Origin: Adineta vaga
Lineage: Eukaryota > Rotifera
Direction of reading: 5' to 3'
NCBI GenBank assembly: GCA_021613535.1
Contig: CP075495.1
Location: 5,084,001-5,148,000 of the forward strand
DNA: 64,000 bases
Shown here in pieces: positions 25,277 through 37,662 of the stretch. A program made the translations under genes and the position numbers. Positions within the stretch are counted from its first letter, which is position 1, and each line of letters opens with the position of its first letter. Under the pieces are notes generated by a model. It searched no databases. It had not been told where the DNA came from and saw only the letters and a program-made list of their open reading frames with translations.

Positions 25277-26745
25277 ATGTTTGTTACTGCACCATTAGCA
25301 AGTATTACGGTCACCTTAGTTCTTTATCTTTTACAAGGTGTCATTCTTGGTTTATCTACTTCAATTCCTATTTATTTGAAAACGGCTGGTTCTACTTGGA
25401 AACAACAAGGTGATTATAGTTTCGCTCATTATCCATTCAGTTTGAAACTACTTTGGGCACCAATAATTGATGTTTTCTATATACAACGTCTTGGACGTCG
25501 ACAAACATGGCTATTACCAATTCAAATATGTCTTGGTCTTGCTTTGATTGTTCTTTCATTTTATATTGATACACTTATTAACAATTTACATGTTATTCCA
25601 TTAACAATCTTGGTTTTTATTGTTCTCTTCTTTACAGCTAGTCAAGATATATGCGTTGATGGTTGGGCGTTAACACTATTTGCTTCAACGAATGTTATTT
25701 GGCAATCGACATCACAGACTATCGGACAAACTTTTGGACGTTTTCTTGGTTCTTCATTTCTACTAACATTTGAATCAGCTAATTTTACCAATGAATATAT
25801 TCGTCAACCATTATCAATCTCTACAAAAGATACCGGATTATTTACCTTGGCACAATTTGTTCGTTTTTGGGGTATTGCTTTTCTTGTTGTTACTTGTCTC
25901 ATAGCGATTGTCTTTCGACAACGACCATCGAATCAAGATAATGTGGAAAAAAAATTGAAACTACTAGAAATATATTTATCTATTTTCAAAATTTTAAAAA
26001 AGCGATGTATGCTTGAATTGGTATTTATACTTTTGGTTTCTCCTTTCGGCTATGCAGCAACTTATTTTCTGACTAATCTTGCTTTAGTCAAGTAAGAAAC
26101 TCTAGTTTTTCTCAATACTATGTTCAAAGAAAATCATGTTCCTCATATTATAGTAATGGTATGTCTCGTGAAACTCTCGGTCTTATTACAATGCCTATCA
26201 TACTAGTGAAAATTCTTGTACCACTAATTCTTTCTCAAACACATCGACCATTGATATGGTTTGCACGATTATATCCTCCACGATTAATAATCAGTATTCT
26301 AATTGGTGTCTATGTTTTCTTTACACCTCAACTAATTAAGTATCCTCATGTTTTTTATTCAGTCTTAATTACTTTGTTCGTTATTAATGAAACAATTATT
26401 TATTTACAACTTGTCGCTCGAGTTGGTTTCTATGCACAAGTTAGTGAATTACGCATAGGTGGAACATATATGACATTAGTAAGCACACTTGGAAATATCG
26501 GACAAACAGTATCAAATAGTGCTGCTACATATGTAGCAGATTGGTTACCTAAACAACATGCATATTCTATTGAAGTTATTGGCTGTACAATGATTGGTAT
26601 TATCTTTTTATTAATAACTTGGCGTATGATGCATCGATTACAAACACTTCCAATTCATAAATGGCATTTGATAAAAGAAAATGATAAACCAACTGAAACG
26701 AATGCGCAAGAATTATTAACAACAGGAGAGATAGATAAAAAATGA
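25277..26745 (+). CDS. SLC33A1: SLC33A1-like acetyl-CoA transporter (MFS)
   Basis: Two exons (25277-26091, 26154-26745) with a 62-nt intron give 468 aa. About eleven to twelve hydrophobic helices are visible. Diagnostic stretches include LLQGVILGLSTSIPIYLK, FSLKLLWAPIIDVFY, ASQDICVDGWALT and LVSTLGNIGQTVS. SLC33A1 imports acetyl-CoA into the ER/Golgi lumen for acetylation of gangliosides and proteins. The N-terminus is shorter than the human protein (about 550 aa), lacking the cytosolic leader. The ATG directly follows TTTATTTCAG, so the mRNA probably begins with a spliced leader or has a 5'UTR intron. Confidence 0.9.
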
Positions 26746-27196
26746 TTTCTATTTATATTCATGTTCCTTTTTTTGTATATTTTACATGCTTTTACTGAAG
26801 AATTCTAATGATAATTATCTGACATAATGATATCAATAAAATCTTCATAATGTCAAACATAATGCAATCGTCACTTTAGTTATCAATAAACATAAAGGAC
26901 TGCTTGACTTTCTTTTACAACTTCATCTATTCATACACATAGTATTGCGTATAAATGATTTTTTTTCTCCGTATCTTTTATTTGCTCTGAATCATCTCAA
27001 TGCGATAGTTGGCAATACAATAAAAGCTTCATGTGCGGTAGATAAGTTGATAAAATGAATTGCTACATAGATATCACTTTCGTTCTATAAAGGTTTACAC
27101 TTATTCAACGATTTTTACTTGAATGCATAGAAGTTTATTCTTATCTACATCTGTTAGACAAACGACATAGTTTTCTTTTTTGAATTTTCAAAAGAT
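26746..27196. other. Spacer
   Basis: About 450 bases between two same-strand genes. AATAAA-like signals occur near 26834 and 26884; no gene seen. Confidence 0.4.
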
Positions 27197-28237
27197 ATGG
27201 TTGAAAACACTTTGATCGTTTTTTGTTTGTCCTATATTTTGATATTTATTATATACCTTATCAGTCTTCGGATTAGTCAATATTACAATGTACCATACTT
27301 TTTTTATTTGATTTCAATTGTGTGTTCGTATGGTGCAATATTTATTCCAACATTCTTAGAATTACAATCAACGGTGTTTGTTGATAATGTTTCAATGAAT
27401 TTTTTTATCGGTGGTTTAAGTATTTTATTTACAATGAAGTTTTTTGAATTAGCATTTAGTTATCCATGGATATATATTCGACAAATACCTGCAAGTTTTG
27501 TAGTCATGTATATCATTAGTTTTCCACAAATGGCTGAAACAAAAGAAAAGTTTTCTTCACTGTCGAGTCCAACTAGACGTCAAGAAAATATCCGATCGAT
27601 ATCACGAGGCATTTGTCAATTGATTATTCTTCAAATTTTGCGTTATTTGATATCACCAGTATGGCTTGCACTACCTTCATCATCACTATCTCTATTTGCT
27701 CGTTATATTCGATATGGATTATTTAGCATTTTTCTTTATTTAACCATTGATACAATTAGCGGTATTGGCTTCGGTATTTATGGTCTCGTTTTTGATATAT
27801 CAATGAAATCGGTCTTTCCTGCATTTCCTTTTACCTCGACAAGTCTTCGAGAATTTTGGTCTCGTCGATGGAACAGATTGATTCAAACATCATTACATCT
27901 TCTATCTTTTATTGCTATTCCAAGTCTACTCAATCCATTGATTTCATTTAATAATACAATAAAAGGTTTTCTAGCATTTACAATATCCGGTCTAATACAT
28001 GAATATGTTTTATGGTTTGTCACTGGAAAATGGTCCGGTCAATATATGATATTTTTCTGGATACATGGTGTTCTAGTATTCTTAGAAGTTACATTGAAGT
28101 TTCCAATAAAACCAAATACAAGTTCAGGAAAATTTTTCGGATGGCTATGGACTATAGGAATTACGTGGATTACATCACCACTTTTTTTTGATCCAGTTAT
28201 CGATAGGAATCATATTTCCAATGTAGAATTAACTTAG
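27197..28237 (+). CDS. Wax-synthase-type MBOAT acyltransferase, intronless
   Basis: A single 346-aa frame with eight or more hydrophobic helices. The wax-synthase domain shows in FPFTSTSLREFWSRRWNR followed by the membrane-embedded active-site His in FTISGLIHEYVLW. This family joins fatty acyl-CoA to long-chain alcohols or other acceptors in the ER membrane to make wax or steryl esters. The closest-looking relatives known to me are plant and fungal wax synthases rather than animal DGAT2-type enzymes. Together with the absence of introns this suggests acquisition by transfer, but that needs a tree. The exact acyl acceptor is unknown. Confidence 0.82.
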   Translation: MVENTLIVFCLSYILIFIIYLISLRISQYYNVPYFFYLISIVCSYGAIFIPTFLELQSTVFVDNVSMNFFIGGLSILFTMKFFELAFSYPWIYIRQIPASFVVMYIISFPQMAETKEKFSSLSSPTRRQENIRSISRGICQLIILQILRYLISPVWLALPSSSLSLFARYIRYGLFSIFLYLTIDTISGIGFGIYGLVFDISMKSVFPAFPFTSTSLREFWSRRWNRLIQTSLHLLSFIAIPSLLNPLISFNNTIKGFLAFTISGLIHEYVLWFVTGKWSGQYMIFFWIHGVLVFLEVTLKFPIKPNTSSGKFFGWLWTIGITWITSPLFFDPVIDRNHISNVELT

Positions 28238-28827
28238 AAATAACGTCTATGAATTCTGTAAATTTGAATGCATTAAAACTGATTTTGTATATATATTTTA
28301 TTTATTTATTTATTTCTACATGGATGGATGATGGATCAATAGAGTACGTTTCTTCCATAGGAATGTTTTAAATGGAATCATATGATATTTTATCTTGTAT
28401 ATTAAATGTAATGGCATTGAGTAGTCGAAAAGTCACGAATAAAAAGGTTCGAATAACCGATTGTCGATTGTATAATCTTCGATATTGTCGTCAAAGCATT
28501 CATCTCTGAGAATGAGAACCATCTGGAAAAGTCGAAAAAATTCAAATATTTTATTAATTGAATATCTTCCTACACAAAGAATACGATTTTTCATAATATT
28601 CATTGCTTCATTACAAAACAAACAAATCAGAAAACAATATAGAAGAAGTTGAAAACTTCTTCTTAATTCTATGAAAAACACCTTGTTTTTTAAATAGAAA
28701 TCGTTGACATTAGCATCTAGCTCACGTCTGTTTTATATTCTCATCAGACTTTCGAAAATAATAGTAACTTATTGGATATATACATATAAATAAGTGATGC
28801 TTTTTCTCTTCACGTAAGCATAACTTC
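28238..28827. other. Spacer before astacin gene
   Basis: About 590 bases. A minus-strand open frame (28433-28681) has no family likeness and no splice context. A short TTTA repeat lies near 28295-28313. Confidence 0.4.
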
Positions 28828-29812
28828 ATGGAAATCTCTCTTAAAATCAGTATAGTTTTGGGTTTCGTTTGCTTCTTCTTATGCAAAGCCAATGTAGTGC
28901 CTGCACAAGATGTTGAAAATGCTCCGAATTTATTTAATTTACCTGGAATATCAGCAAACAATCGAACTGATATCGAAATGATTGAAGGTGATATTGCATT
29001 TCCCGCACATGCCGGTCGAACTGCGTTTATTCAATCTCCAAAGTGGCCTAATGGTATTGTACCTATTGAATTCGATGGTGCATTTACTAATGATCAGAGA
29101 AATATAATTATTGGAGCAATGACAACAATAAGTGAAAATACAAATGATTGTATTCGATTCGTTTGGCGTAATAATAATCCAACTTGGTTAAGAATTCATT
29201 CTGGACAAGGGTAAAACAACTAAATCACATACATGTTCTTTGGAGAAAAATATTTAGATATTCTAAAAAATTTCTAGATGTTGGTCACATATGGGAAAAT
29301 CAGTTGGTTCTGGCGCTCAAGATCTTTCTCTTGAAATACCTAGTTGTATTCATCATTCAGTAGCATTACATGAATTATTACATGCACTTGGTTTTGCTCA
29401 TGAACAGACTCGTCCTGATCGTGATACATATGTGCGTGTTTATTATGAAAATATCCAAGCCGGTTAGATAAAATTATCATAAAGATACTATTCTTATTTG
29501 AAGAATTATTTTCTTCATAGGTCAAGCACATAATTTTGATAAATTTGCTTCATCTCAAGTGAACACATTTAATCAGGCATATGATTATGGTAAACATTTC
29601 GTGCTACATTTGCCCATCAATGATAAATTTTTCGAATTTATTTTTCAGGTTCAATCATGCATTATCGAAGTGATGCTTTTTCAACCAATGGTCGTCCAAC
29701 TATCAAACCTGTTCTTGCTGGATATGAAAATTGGGAACCTCTTATGGGTCGTGGAGATAAAATGAGTGCTCAAGATATTCAAAAGCTTAAAACATATTAT
29801 GGATGTCCATAA
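28828..29812 (+). CDS. Astacin-family (M12A) secreted metalloprotease
   Basis: Four exons (28828-29210, 29278-29462, 29521-29589, 29649-29812) give 266 aa. Signal peptide at about 1-24, then a propeptide carrying an FxGD-like EGDIAFP, and a catalytic domain starting near KWPNGIVPIEFD. The zinc site HELLHALGFAHEQTRPDRD matches HExxHxxGFxHExxRxDRD fully, and the Met-turn SIMHY is present, so the enzyme should be active. It ends at YYGCP without CUB, EGF or ShK extensions, a minimal astacin. Expected to be secreted and to cleave extracellular or dietary proteins. Converges on the Dlx gene 170 nt downstream. Confidence 0.93.
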
Positions 29813-29982
29813 GACAAATCCATTGTAATTGTTTTCTCTTTCAAAAGAATAAATAATTGTAAAGATGAGAGACAACAAGAGAGCACATTTTTTCAATTTT
29901 TCTATGTTTCTTTATTTTCAAAGCAAAAGTAAATCGATATACAAGTCGGATAATAGTACAGCACATGAATATTCAAGTTTTA

Positions 29983-32752
29983 TTAAGTATGAATCGTTGG
30001 TGGATGTTGTTGTTGATAATAACTATTGGTATTATTGTTGGCATCATAGAGATATGGTGGCCAAAATCCATTCATTGATCCATAATCAAAATGCATGGAA
30101 TTTGATCGAAAAAAATCGTTTGTTGGATAAGGTGTGATCGTTGACATCATTGTTGTTGTTGATGATGATGATGATGTAAGAGTTGGTGGTGAAGACTGTT
30201 CATAGATATTAGGTGATGATTTGATCATTTCTTGATTTGGTGTAGTCACATCAACATCTTTACTTTCACATGCAGGTGCTAAAGATTGTGTTGCATGTAA
30301 AGATGAATCATTATTATTAGTTGATGTTGAACTTGTTTCATCATCAGAATAGACTTCTTCACCATTACAACTCATATCATTATCATTGGATGGACGTGTA
30401 CGATTACCTTGTCGATTGGATTTCTTTTCTTTCGAACGTTTATTCTAATGAAAACAAAATTTATTTATTAAAAGAATTATTCAATATTTTATTTTTGAAA
30501 CTTACTTGAAACCATATTTTAACCTAGAGAATAGAAAAAGAAAAGTGATTTATTTTTCAGTTAATCATCTTAATCAAATATCAACACAAATAACAAAATA
30601 ACCATAACTTCTATCTCTCATCACTCATCGATTTAGTCAAGCATTTCTTTTCTACATAGATAGTTTTTTGATGTGTGTATCTCTATCGACTATATTTTGT
30701 GTGAAGGGCGTATCGGTCATCATGTATTGTCCTTGTCCCATCAATGTACTATGTATATGTATGTATGGGAGGCAAAGGGAGGAGAGATGTCACACATAGA
30801 TCTTACAATCGAATATACCCGCAGGGTTCATACTGACCATCACATCAATATGCATCTTTTTTACCTGTCCATATTCTTTCACAATGTACATTTCTAATAA
30901 CAGGTTGTCTTGTGAGCATAAAGCGAAAAAAAAGGGAACAAAGCATCAATGCGTGCGTGATTTGGATATAAAGAGAAAAATGTCTTTGTATTTAAGAAGG
31001 AACGCCCATTGTACCATTTCTTACCTACTGTGAGAGATATATAGAAATCAATGAAGTAGTCTTGCGAAAAATTCAAACACGGAAATCGAAGTTGATTGTC
31101 TTCACTTCGATATTGATATATTAAATAACAGAACAAAAAATAAGGAATTTTTGTCGAAACGATTTGACTTCAAAACTATTCTGCACATGAATGAATATGA
31201 TCCGATTTCTTAGTATCCGTAGTGGGCGTTGTCATTTCAGATAAGAACTTTTTTCTCGCTCTTTTTTTCTAGCTTCAAACATGCCGACCATTTGCCCTCG
31301 TCTTTCGATTGTTCACGCAATGTTGAGCTCCCCGCTGATGTGTCTTTGAATTTATATATACATACAATTTGAGTTTGCCGATAATGCATCCCGCCTTCTC
31401 CCTCTCTTTCTCAATCTTTTTCTTCGTCTTATTTCTCGTGACTTGTTTTCTGCAATGAAACTATCAGTACACATCATTGCGCAAGTTAGTCATAAAATCA
31501 ATGACATTTTCATGTTATTTTTTCTCTTTCCCCTATCTCGAATACGAAGGATATAGACATTTGCCCGAAGATGGACATCATGAATGATGATCTACAATTC
31601 ATCATTTTTGTACATCGAAAAATAGAAGGACAAAAGACAATAAAATATGTTATGCTTAAGGCAATACATGTGACCTTCAATGTGTCAAATCAACAGATAT
31701 AAAAACTCACCTGAGTTTGTGTTAAAGCAAGCATTGCTGCTAATTCAGCACGTTCAGGCAATGCTAGATATTGTGTACGATGAAAACGTTTATTGAGTGC
31801 TTGTAATTGTAAGGGGTTGTAAATTGTTCGTGGTTTACGAACTTTTTTGCCTTTAGTGGCCATTTTAGGTAATGGAAGTGTTGTTTGTTGTTGTGGATGT
31901 GGATGTGGTAATGGTAGTGATTGAAAACTTTCATTACCATTTAGTGCAGCCAAATTGATCGATTTTTCTATTCAAATATCAAAATAAAAAGATCAATACA
32001 ACAAATAATGCTATTTTTTCTTTCTTGCCGACATTCTGATCAAATGTGATAAACAAACTTCTTTTCCCTCTCTCTCTCTCTCACTCACTTTGTGCCTCTT
32101 TCGATATTATAGATCGTTATCAATCGATCTTAGATGGAAGATCAAGAAATCAATTAAAGTTTTTCGTCTCTATCGATGATAGATCGAATCGAATTTTTCA
32201 AAATATATTTCTACAGAGCATTTTTTCGTTTTATCTTTTGAGTCGAAATCGATATCAATCATATTTCTTTTCTCCTGTTATCAGTATTCTTACGGATAAT
32301 ACTTTAACACTTCATTACTAACGATAATTTTCCTTGACACACACATTCAGATGTGGACACAGTTGGAATCATTTTGATTACTTACCTTCTAATGAGTTTG
32401 TACCATTTTCATCAGGTGAATAAAATGGTTTTATTGGAATTGATGGTGATGATTGAGGAATAGGAAGATTATTGGATGGAACGTAGACTGGACTCATAGT
32501 AACATTGACATTCATATTTAAACCATGCATAGCAAATGTTGGATAACTAGTTGGTGATGATTGAAGTTTATCATTTGAAAAATGTGTTGCTGAAAACATA
32601 TGTTGATGATGATGGTAATGCGGTGGTGGAGATGAAGAACTACCACCAATATTGGTTATATTGGATGATGATGATGAAGATGATGTCGAAGGATTATATG
32701 CAGTAAAATCCGAATAAGGATTATTCGATGGAGAGTAATGGTTTGGAAACAT
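29983..32752 (-). CDS. Dlx: Distal-less (Dlx) homeobox transcription factor
   Basis: Four coding exons: 32386-32752, 31711-31967, 30506-30523 and 29983-30444, giving 367 aa. The homeodomain begins [19 protein letters not shown], contains the Dlx hallmark [15 protein letters not shown], and ends with helix 3 [14 protein letters not shown]. The N-terminal third is Ser/Pro/His/Asn-rich and the C-terminal region Ser/Thr-rich with YPTNDFFRS. Dlx proteins bind TAATT-type sites and pattern appendages, head and nervous tissue in animals. The conserved Dlx intron lies before VKIWFQ; here a second intron follows immediately after it, so VKIWFQ sits alone on an 18-nt exon. Introns are 418, 1187 and 61 nt, the larger two possibly regulatory. 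Confidence 0.93.
30506..30523 (-). other. Dlx: 18-nt coding microexon of the Dlx homeodomain (VKIWFQ)
   Basis: On the minus strand TTCTCTAG precedes and GTAAGT follows the six codons for VKIWFQ. The phase is 0 on both sides, so skipping would keep the reading frame but delete half of the DNA-recognition helix. Confidence 0.85.
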
Positions 32753-34653
32753 TTCGTTGCGTGTATGTGTGTATGTATATGTGTCTGTTTGTGAGAATGC
32801 ACAATTTGTCTCTAGTCACAAAATAGTGTGATAGTGGACCATATTTTTTTTTCGTTTCGAATCTTCTCTCTCTCTCTTTCCCTCCTTCTTCGCTTCTATT
32901 GTATACACAGTGGGTGGTTGACACCAATGATTGGTCTACACAAAATATGTATCAACGAAAAGGGAACGAACGAAAAAAAAGGGAACATTGAAAAATTCTC
33001 CTTTTTTTTATTTCTGTTTGAAGAAGATGTCCCCTGTGCCGATGATTGGCGAGACAGAAATGAAACGATCCAACAGATATAATTTGACATGCTTGATGGC
33101 GTCAAAACAAGGAAAAGATGAACAGGAGTATTGCTCGAAATGATAATTGAACTTCTACTTTACTTGAAAGATAACTGTCGTTATAGAAGAACTAAAGTAG
33201 CAAACAATAAAAGATGAGACTATTCACATTTTCGATTCGTGCGATTTTTCCATTTGCACTCGGTAGGTGGTTGACGTCTACGTACTTATTTAGTTAACAA
33301 AGGTGACACCGATAAAAAGCGTACTAAAACTTGCTCTTCGATGATCAAAAAATCACGAATATTTTCATCTTTCATATTTGAATTTTACTTTGAGAAAATA
33401 ATTCGATCATATATATTCAATGAATATAGTGTTCTAATTTTTGATTACATCAATTCTATAATGATAATAGCATCCTCAAAATTTCACAGCTTGTTCATCA
33501 TCCACTCAAATCATTCATGCTTTATTGACTTGCTTTCTTATTGAATATGTAACGTTGATAAATGCCCACTCATCATCCATATTACAGAACGATATGTCCC
33601 TGTATATCACTAGCACTTCATTTGCTATAGATGATAACTATTCTAGCGTATATACATAGAAATATTTAGTGTGTTAAACTTATGTAATAGATCTTCCAAA
33701 TGGTGTGATTTCATTCCAACAAGAGAGAGAGAGAGAGCGCATGAGCAAGCGAGAAAGAGAAAAACTTAGTGTTACAATGTTCCCATCATTGATAGACGAA
33801 AAAAGTGTTGCATTCCTTTTTCTGTCTTGTAACAATCTAATTGAACAAATATAGATTGTATTCATTGCATATATGCATGGTTCATCTTTCTCCTGGTGAG
33901 CGCGTGAATGAATCGTATTGACAATTTTCCCATCGACTTTTTTTCGCCTTGTTTCGATAGATATACCTATGATTCAAATTATAAAATAGTTAGAAAAAAG
34001 ATCAGATTTAACTTACAAGATAAAACATAGACATAAATGTTTCTGTCATGTGTTCGTAGAATACAACAATCTTGGCGAAAGAATTCTATAATATTTTAAG
34101 TGATTTAAATATATAACTACTTTTGTTTTATATCATATATGCTTATTTATTAGTTGTATTACTTTGTCCTTGCCTTCATTTGATATACTCAAATCGTTCA
34201 TTCATTTCACACATGGAAATTATCGATAATCATATTGATGATTTCGTTTTATTTGATGATGATAGGCTTTTCATATGTCGATCAGAAATCCAATTCTGTA
34301 TGACAAAGCATGAATGTTTAGTTGTCATTATTACTTTTGAAACTTGTTTCTTTCATAATACATGGGTATGAAAGCGTATGTCTATAATAATCATAAAGGA
34401 AGATAGGCAAAAGTGATGAAGGATATAAGAACGAAATACAAATTCTTCCCTGTGATCATTTGGACGAAATCAAATGCATAATTTTAATTTGACCAATATG
34501 ACTTTATTATAAAAAAAGGAAGTAGTGAAACAATGAAAAAAGAGAAGACAAAGAAGAAGAAATTACATTCTTATTCTTATTTACAACCACATTTTAAGCA
34601 CCTACAAACACACACTCACACATACTGTTATTGAAGATCGAAAAATAAAATAA
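32753..34653. other. Upstream region of Dlx, no gene
   Basis: About 1.9 kb with no supported gene. It contains CT/GA-rich tracts (32863-32883, 33721-33740). Likely Dlx promoter and 5'UTR plus the 3' flank of the SH3BGR-like gene. Confidence 0.45.
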
Positions 34654-36401
34654 TCACCAACCACCGGCACGTCGGCGGCCAGTTGATTTATCAGCTGGTT
34701 TGGTATCTTCATCATCTTTCTTCTTTTCAGTTTCTTCAGATTTCTTTTCTTCTGTAGCTTCTTCTTTCTTGTCTGTATCATCCCAACCTCGTCGACGTCG
34801 AGATGATGCCGTTGAAGTTTCTTCTTTCTTTTCAGTATCTTTCGTTTCTTCACTTTTCTTTTCTGTATCAGTTTCTTCTTTTTTATCTGTATCATCCCAA
34901 CCACGTCGACGTCGAGATGATGCTGTTGATGTTTCTTCTTTCTTTTCCTCAGTTTTCGAAGATTCTTCAGTTTTTTGATCATCTTGATCCCAACCTCGTC
35001 GACGTCTTGATGATGTTGTTTCTTCTTTTTTGTCTTTTTCCTTTGTTTCGTCTTTATCTTTATCTTCGTCAGTTTTCGTAGTTTCTTCAGTTTTCTTATC
35101 TTCTTCTTCCCAACCACGACGACGACGAGATGATGTTGTTTCCGCTTTCTTATCTAAAAATCAAAATGATACAGTAATTCGTACTATGTTTTTGAATTTC
35201 ATGGTTATATTTGAATAATATGCCTATACCTGTTTTCGATTTGCTTTCATCTTCTTTTGCATCAGATTTTTTACGTTCAGATGCTTTGTCTTCGTCCTTT
35301 GTATCACTAGCATTGGATTTCTTTCTTATGGGTTTGTCATCATCTTTATTATCGGTATCCCAACCACGACGTCGACGACTGGCTGGTTTTTCTGTTGATT
35401 CTTCAGTAAGTGAAGTTTTCTTTGTTTTCGTTTCTTCAGCAGGTTTTTCGTCTTCTTCTGATTCAGCTTTTCCCTCTTTTTCTTCTTCTTTTTCTTCAGT
35501 CTTTTCTTCATCTTTTTCTTCAGATTCGTCTTCTAAAGTTAAAAATAAAATAGACATAAAACAAAATCAAATTTTATATCGATTAACCTGCAGGTTTTTC
35601 TTCATCATCAGCTTTCTCTTCTCCTTCTTCTCCTTCTCCTTCTTCATCAGCTTTGGTTTCTTCTAAATATAACAATGTGTAGTCTATCAAGAATAGAAAC
35701 CAATCAATTTCTTACCAGTTTCTTCTTCGTTTTCTTCTTTGGACTTTTCTTCTTCATCACCTTCAGCATCTTCTATAGTACAAAAAAGAATATGGATAAT
35801 TTCTGATCAATTTTGCGAAAGATTTTTGATTTTTTTACAAATCAATCGAATCAAATCAATTACCTTTAGTAGTTTCATCACCTTCTTCTTTATTTTCGTC
35901 ATCTTCGTCACCAGTTTTTTCCTTCTTTTCACCATCTTCAGTTTCTTCTCCTTCTTCGCCCTCTTTCTTCTCATCTTCTTCACCTTCTTCACCTTCTTCA
36001 CCTTCTTTCTTCTCTTCAGTATCTTCATCTTCTTCTTCTGCAGCATCTTTTACTTTCTCGCCCGTTCCACCAGTTTTACTTGATTCCAATGCATCAAATT
36101 CTTCTTGTGTAATTTGTTTTAAAAATAGCTGTAATTTTTCATGTTCAATCGCTTGTAAAAAATCCAAATAATCACCACAGCATTCTTCTTCTTTGAAAAT
36201 TTGTGGTAACAAAATTTTACCATCTTCTGTTTTCTTGCCACTTTCAATAACGAAATCACGATCTTCTTCATGTTCTGGCGCAGCAACGTCAATTGCTTCA
36301 TACTCAAATTTCCACGAACTAAGAACTGCAAAAACATGAAATTGTCGTTTACGTATATCACGACGACCAGTTGTTGAAATAAAAAAAACACGAAGAACCA
36401 T
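34654..36401 (-). CDS. SH3BGR-like protein with Glu-rich tail and repeated RRRRGW motifs
   Basis: Five exons (35864-36401, 35716-35772, 35588-35662, 35230-35532, 34654-35153) give 490 aa. Residues 1-100 form the thioredoxin-like SH3BGR domain: MVLRVFFISTTGRRDIRKRQ, LLPQIFKEEECCGDY, FLQAIEHEKLQLFL. No redox CxxC is present, as usual in this family. A long Glu/Lys/Asp-rich region follows, as in SH3BGR. The last two exons carry five copies of a basic-aromatic motif SRRRRGW(D/E) separated by about 30-40 acidic residues, then a sixth variant GRRRAGGW at the C-terminus. Vertebrate SH3BGR lacks such repeats as far as I know. The spacing suggests multivalent binding to acid, nucleic acid or a WW/aromatic-reading partner; that is inference. 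The low-complexity DNA makes copy number likely to vary. Confidence 0.82.
34657..35382 (-). repeat. Six coding copies of the RRRRGW repeat unit
   Basis: Copies lie at about 35356-35382, 35107-35132, 34987-35012, 34893-34919, 34781-34803 and a variant at 34657-34680. Units 4 and 5 are nearly identical over about 60 nt (both read ETSTASSRRRRGWDDTDKK), showing recent duplication. Confidence 0.85.
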
Positions 36402-37662
36402 AATTTGAATTCAAATACGTAATAGAGGATAGTCCAAATGAGTGTAGTACAAAAGAAAACAATTGATCAACAGTCAATCATTGAGAAAAACATCACATTG
36501 TATGTATATTGTTGGCGTTTGCTTGTGTATTCCTATAGGATGCGTGGTAAAATAAATGGATAGAAAGAAAAAGGAAAGAGACAAAAAAAATAGCAGACAC
36601 AAGTAATACCAATATTGTACCGTTCTGAGAATGGTGGTTGTAGAGTTTTGCCCTTCTTCTTCTTTTTTTTCTCCTTGTGATATTTATTACCATAGATAGA
36701 GGGGATACAACCGTCGTTGTCTTCTTATCCCTATTCTTCTTCTTCTTCTTCTTTTTCTTCTATGTCGTCTTAAATCAACAGCTCTAGTTTTTCCTCTTGA
36801 AGAAATCGTCGCTACGTAATCGTCATCTTCTTCGAAAGGGTCGAATGATTACACACATATTATGCGTTTATACTGCGTTGTTGTTGTTACCATGTATATA
36901 TTCTGAGAACAAGTTAATATCTTTATAATACAACTGGACAATTGAATTATCAAGAGATATTTTTGAAAAATATCTACGTAATTTTTAATTCTAGCACTAT
37001 ACTAGTAATAATGTCGTTTCTCGAAAAGAGAAGAAAAGAAAGGAGCAATTGTATCCGATATACAATAACAATCCTACTGAGTTCTGTTTTGGGAAAGCTA
37101 CATTAAGTTGTAGGCGATGACTCAACAATAATAAACATATGATTTCAAAAATTTATTTTAAAGAATAGTGATAACGACAAAGTCATTGTATCAAGTTTCG
37201 AAGTCCTATACTTTATCATCGTATAATCAACATAGATAATTTGCATAAAAAATTAGTAATATCAACTCCTGCAGTTCTGATATTTATCCAAGGCATTGAG
37301 CTTATGATGATGAATGAAATAATACTATTAGCATTAGCAGTGAAACAATTTCATTTCTCTATATTTGTAACGAGCTTCTTTTTTTGTTTTCTCATTTATA
37401 TCTGTTCAGTATATAAAAGGTAATATACCAACGACATCTTTCTCATGTCATTAGTCATCAACGTCTATATTTTGAAGACCAATAACGAATCTTATGAATC
37501 ACATTATAAATATTATGTTCATCATCATCATCATAGAAGAAGAAGAAAAAACGGTACATACGAACGAATGAGAAAAAATACGAATATTGTTTCATTTATT
37601 TAATTTCTAATCTTTTTTCTGATATAAAATTTTTTTTAATTACTATTGAAAAACCATTCATC
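36402..37662. other. Intergenic between divergent genes
   Basis: About 1.26 kb between divergent genes. It holds CTT-repeat runs near 36655-36680 and 36734-36760; no coding segment supported. Confidence 0.45.

Noticed and set aside
28433-28681. Minus-strand open frame before the astacin gene
   Set aside because: No family, no splice partners, low-quality composition; treated as chance.
30673-31136. Open frames within the large Dlx intron
   Set aside because: Both strands have short frames of unremarkable composition in a confirmed intron.
34602-35117. Minus-strand Lys-rich frame and plus-strand Ser/Phe-rich frames over the SH3BGR tail
   Set aside because: Other-frame shadows of the GAA/AAG-rich repeats; the RRRRGW frame joins to the conserved SH3BGR head with matching splice phases.
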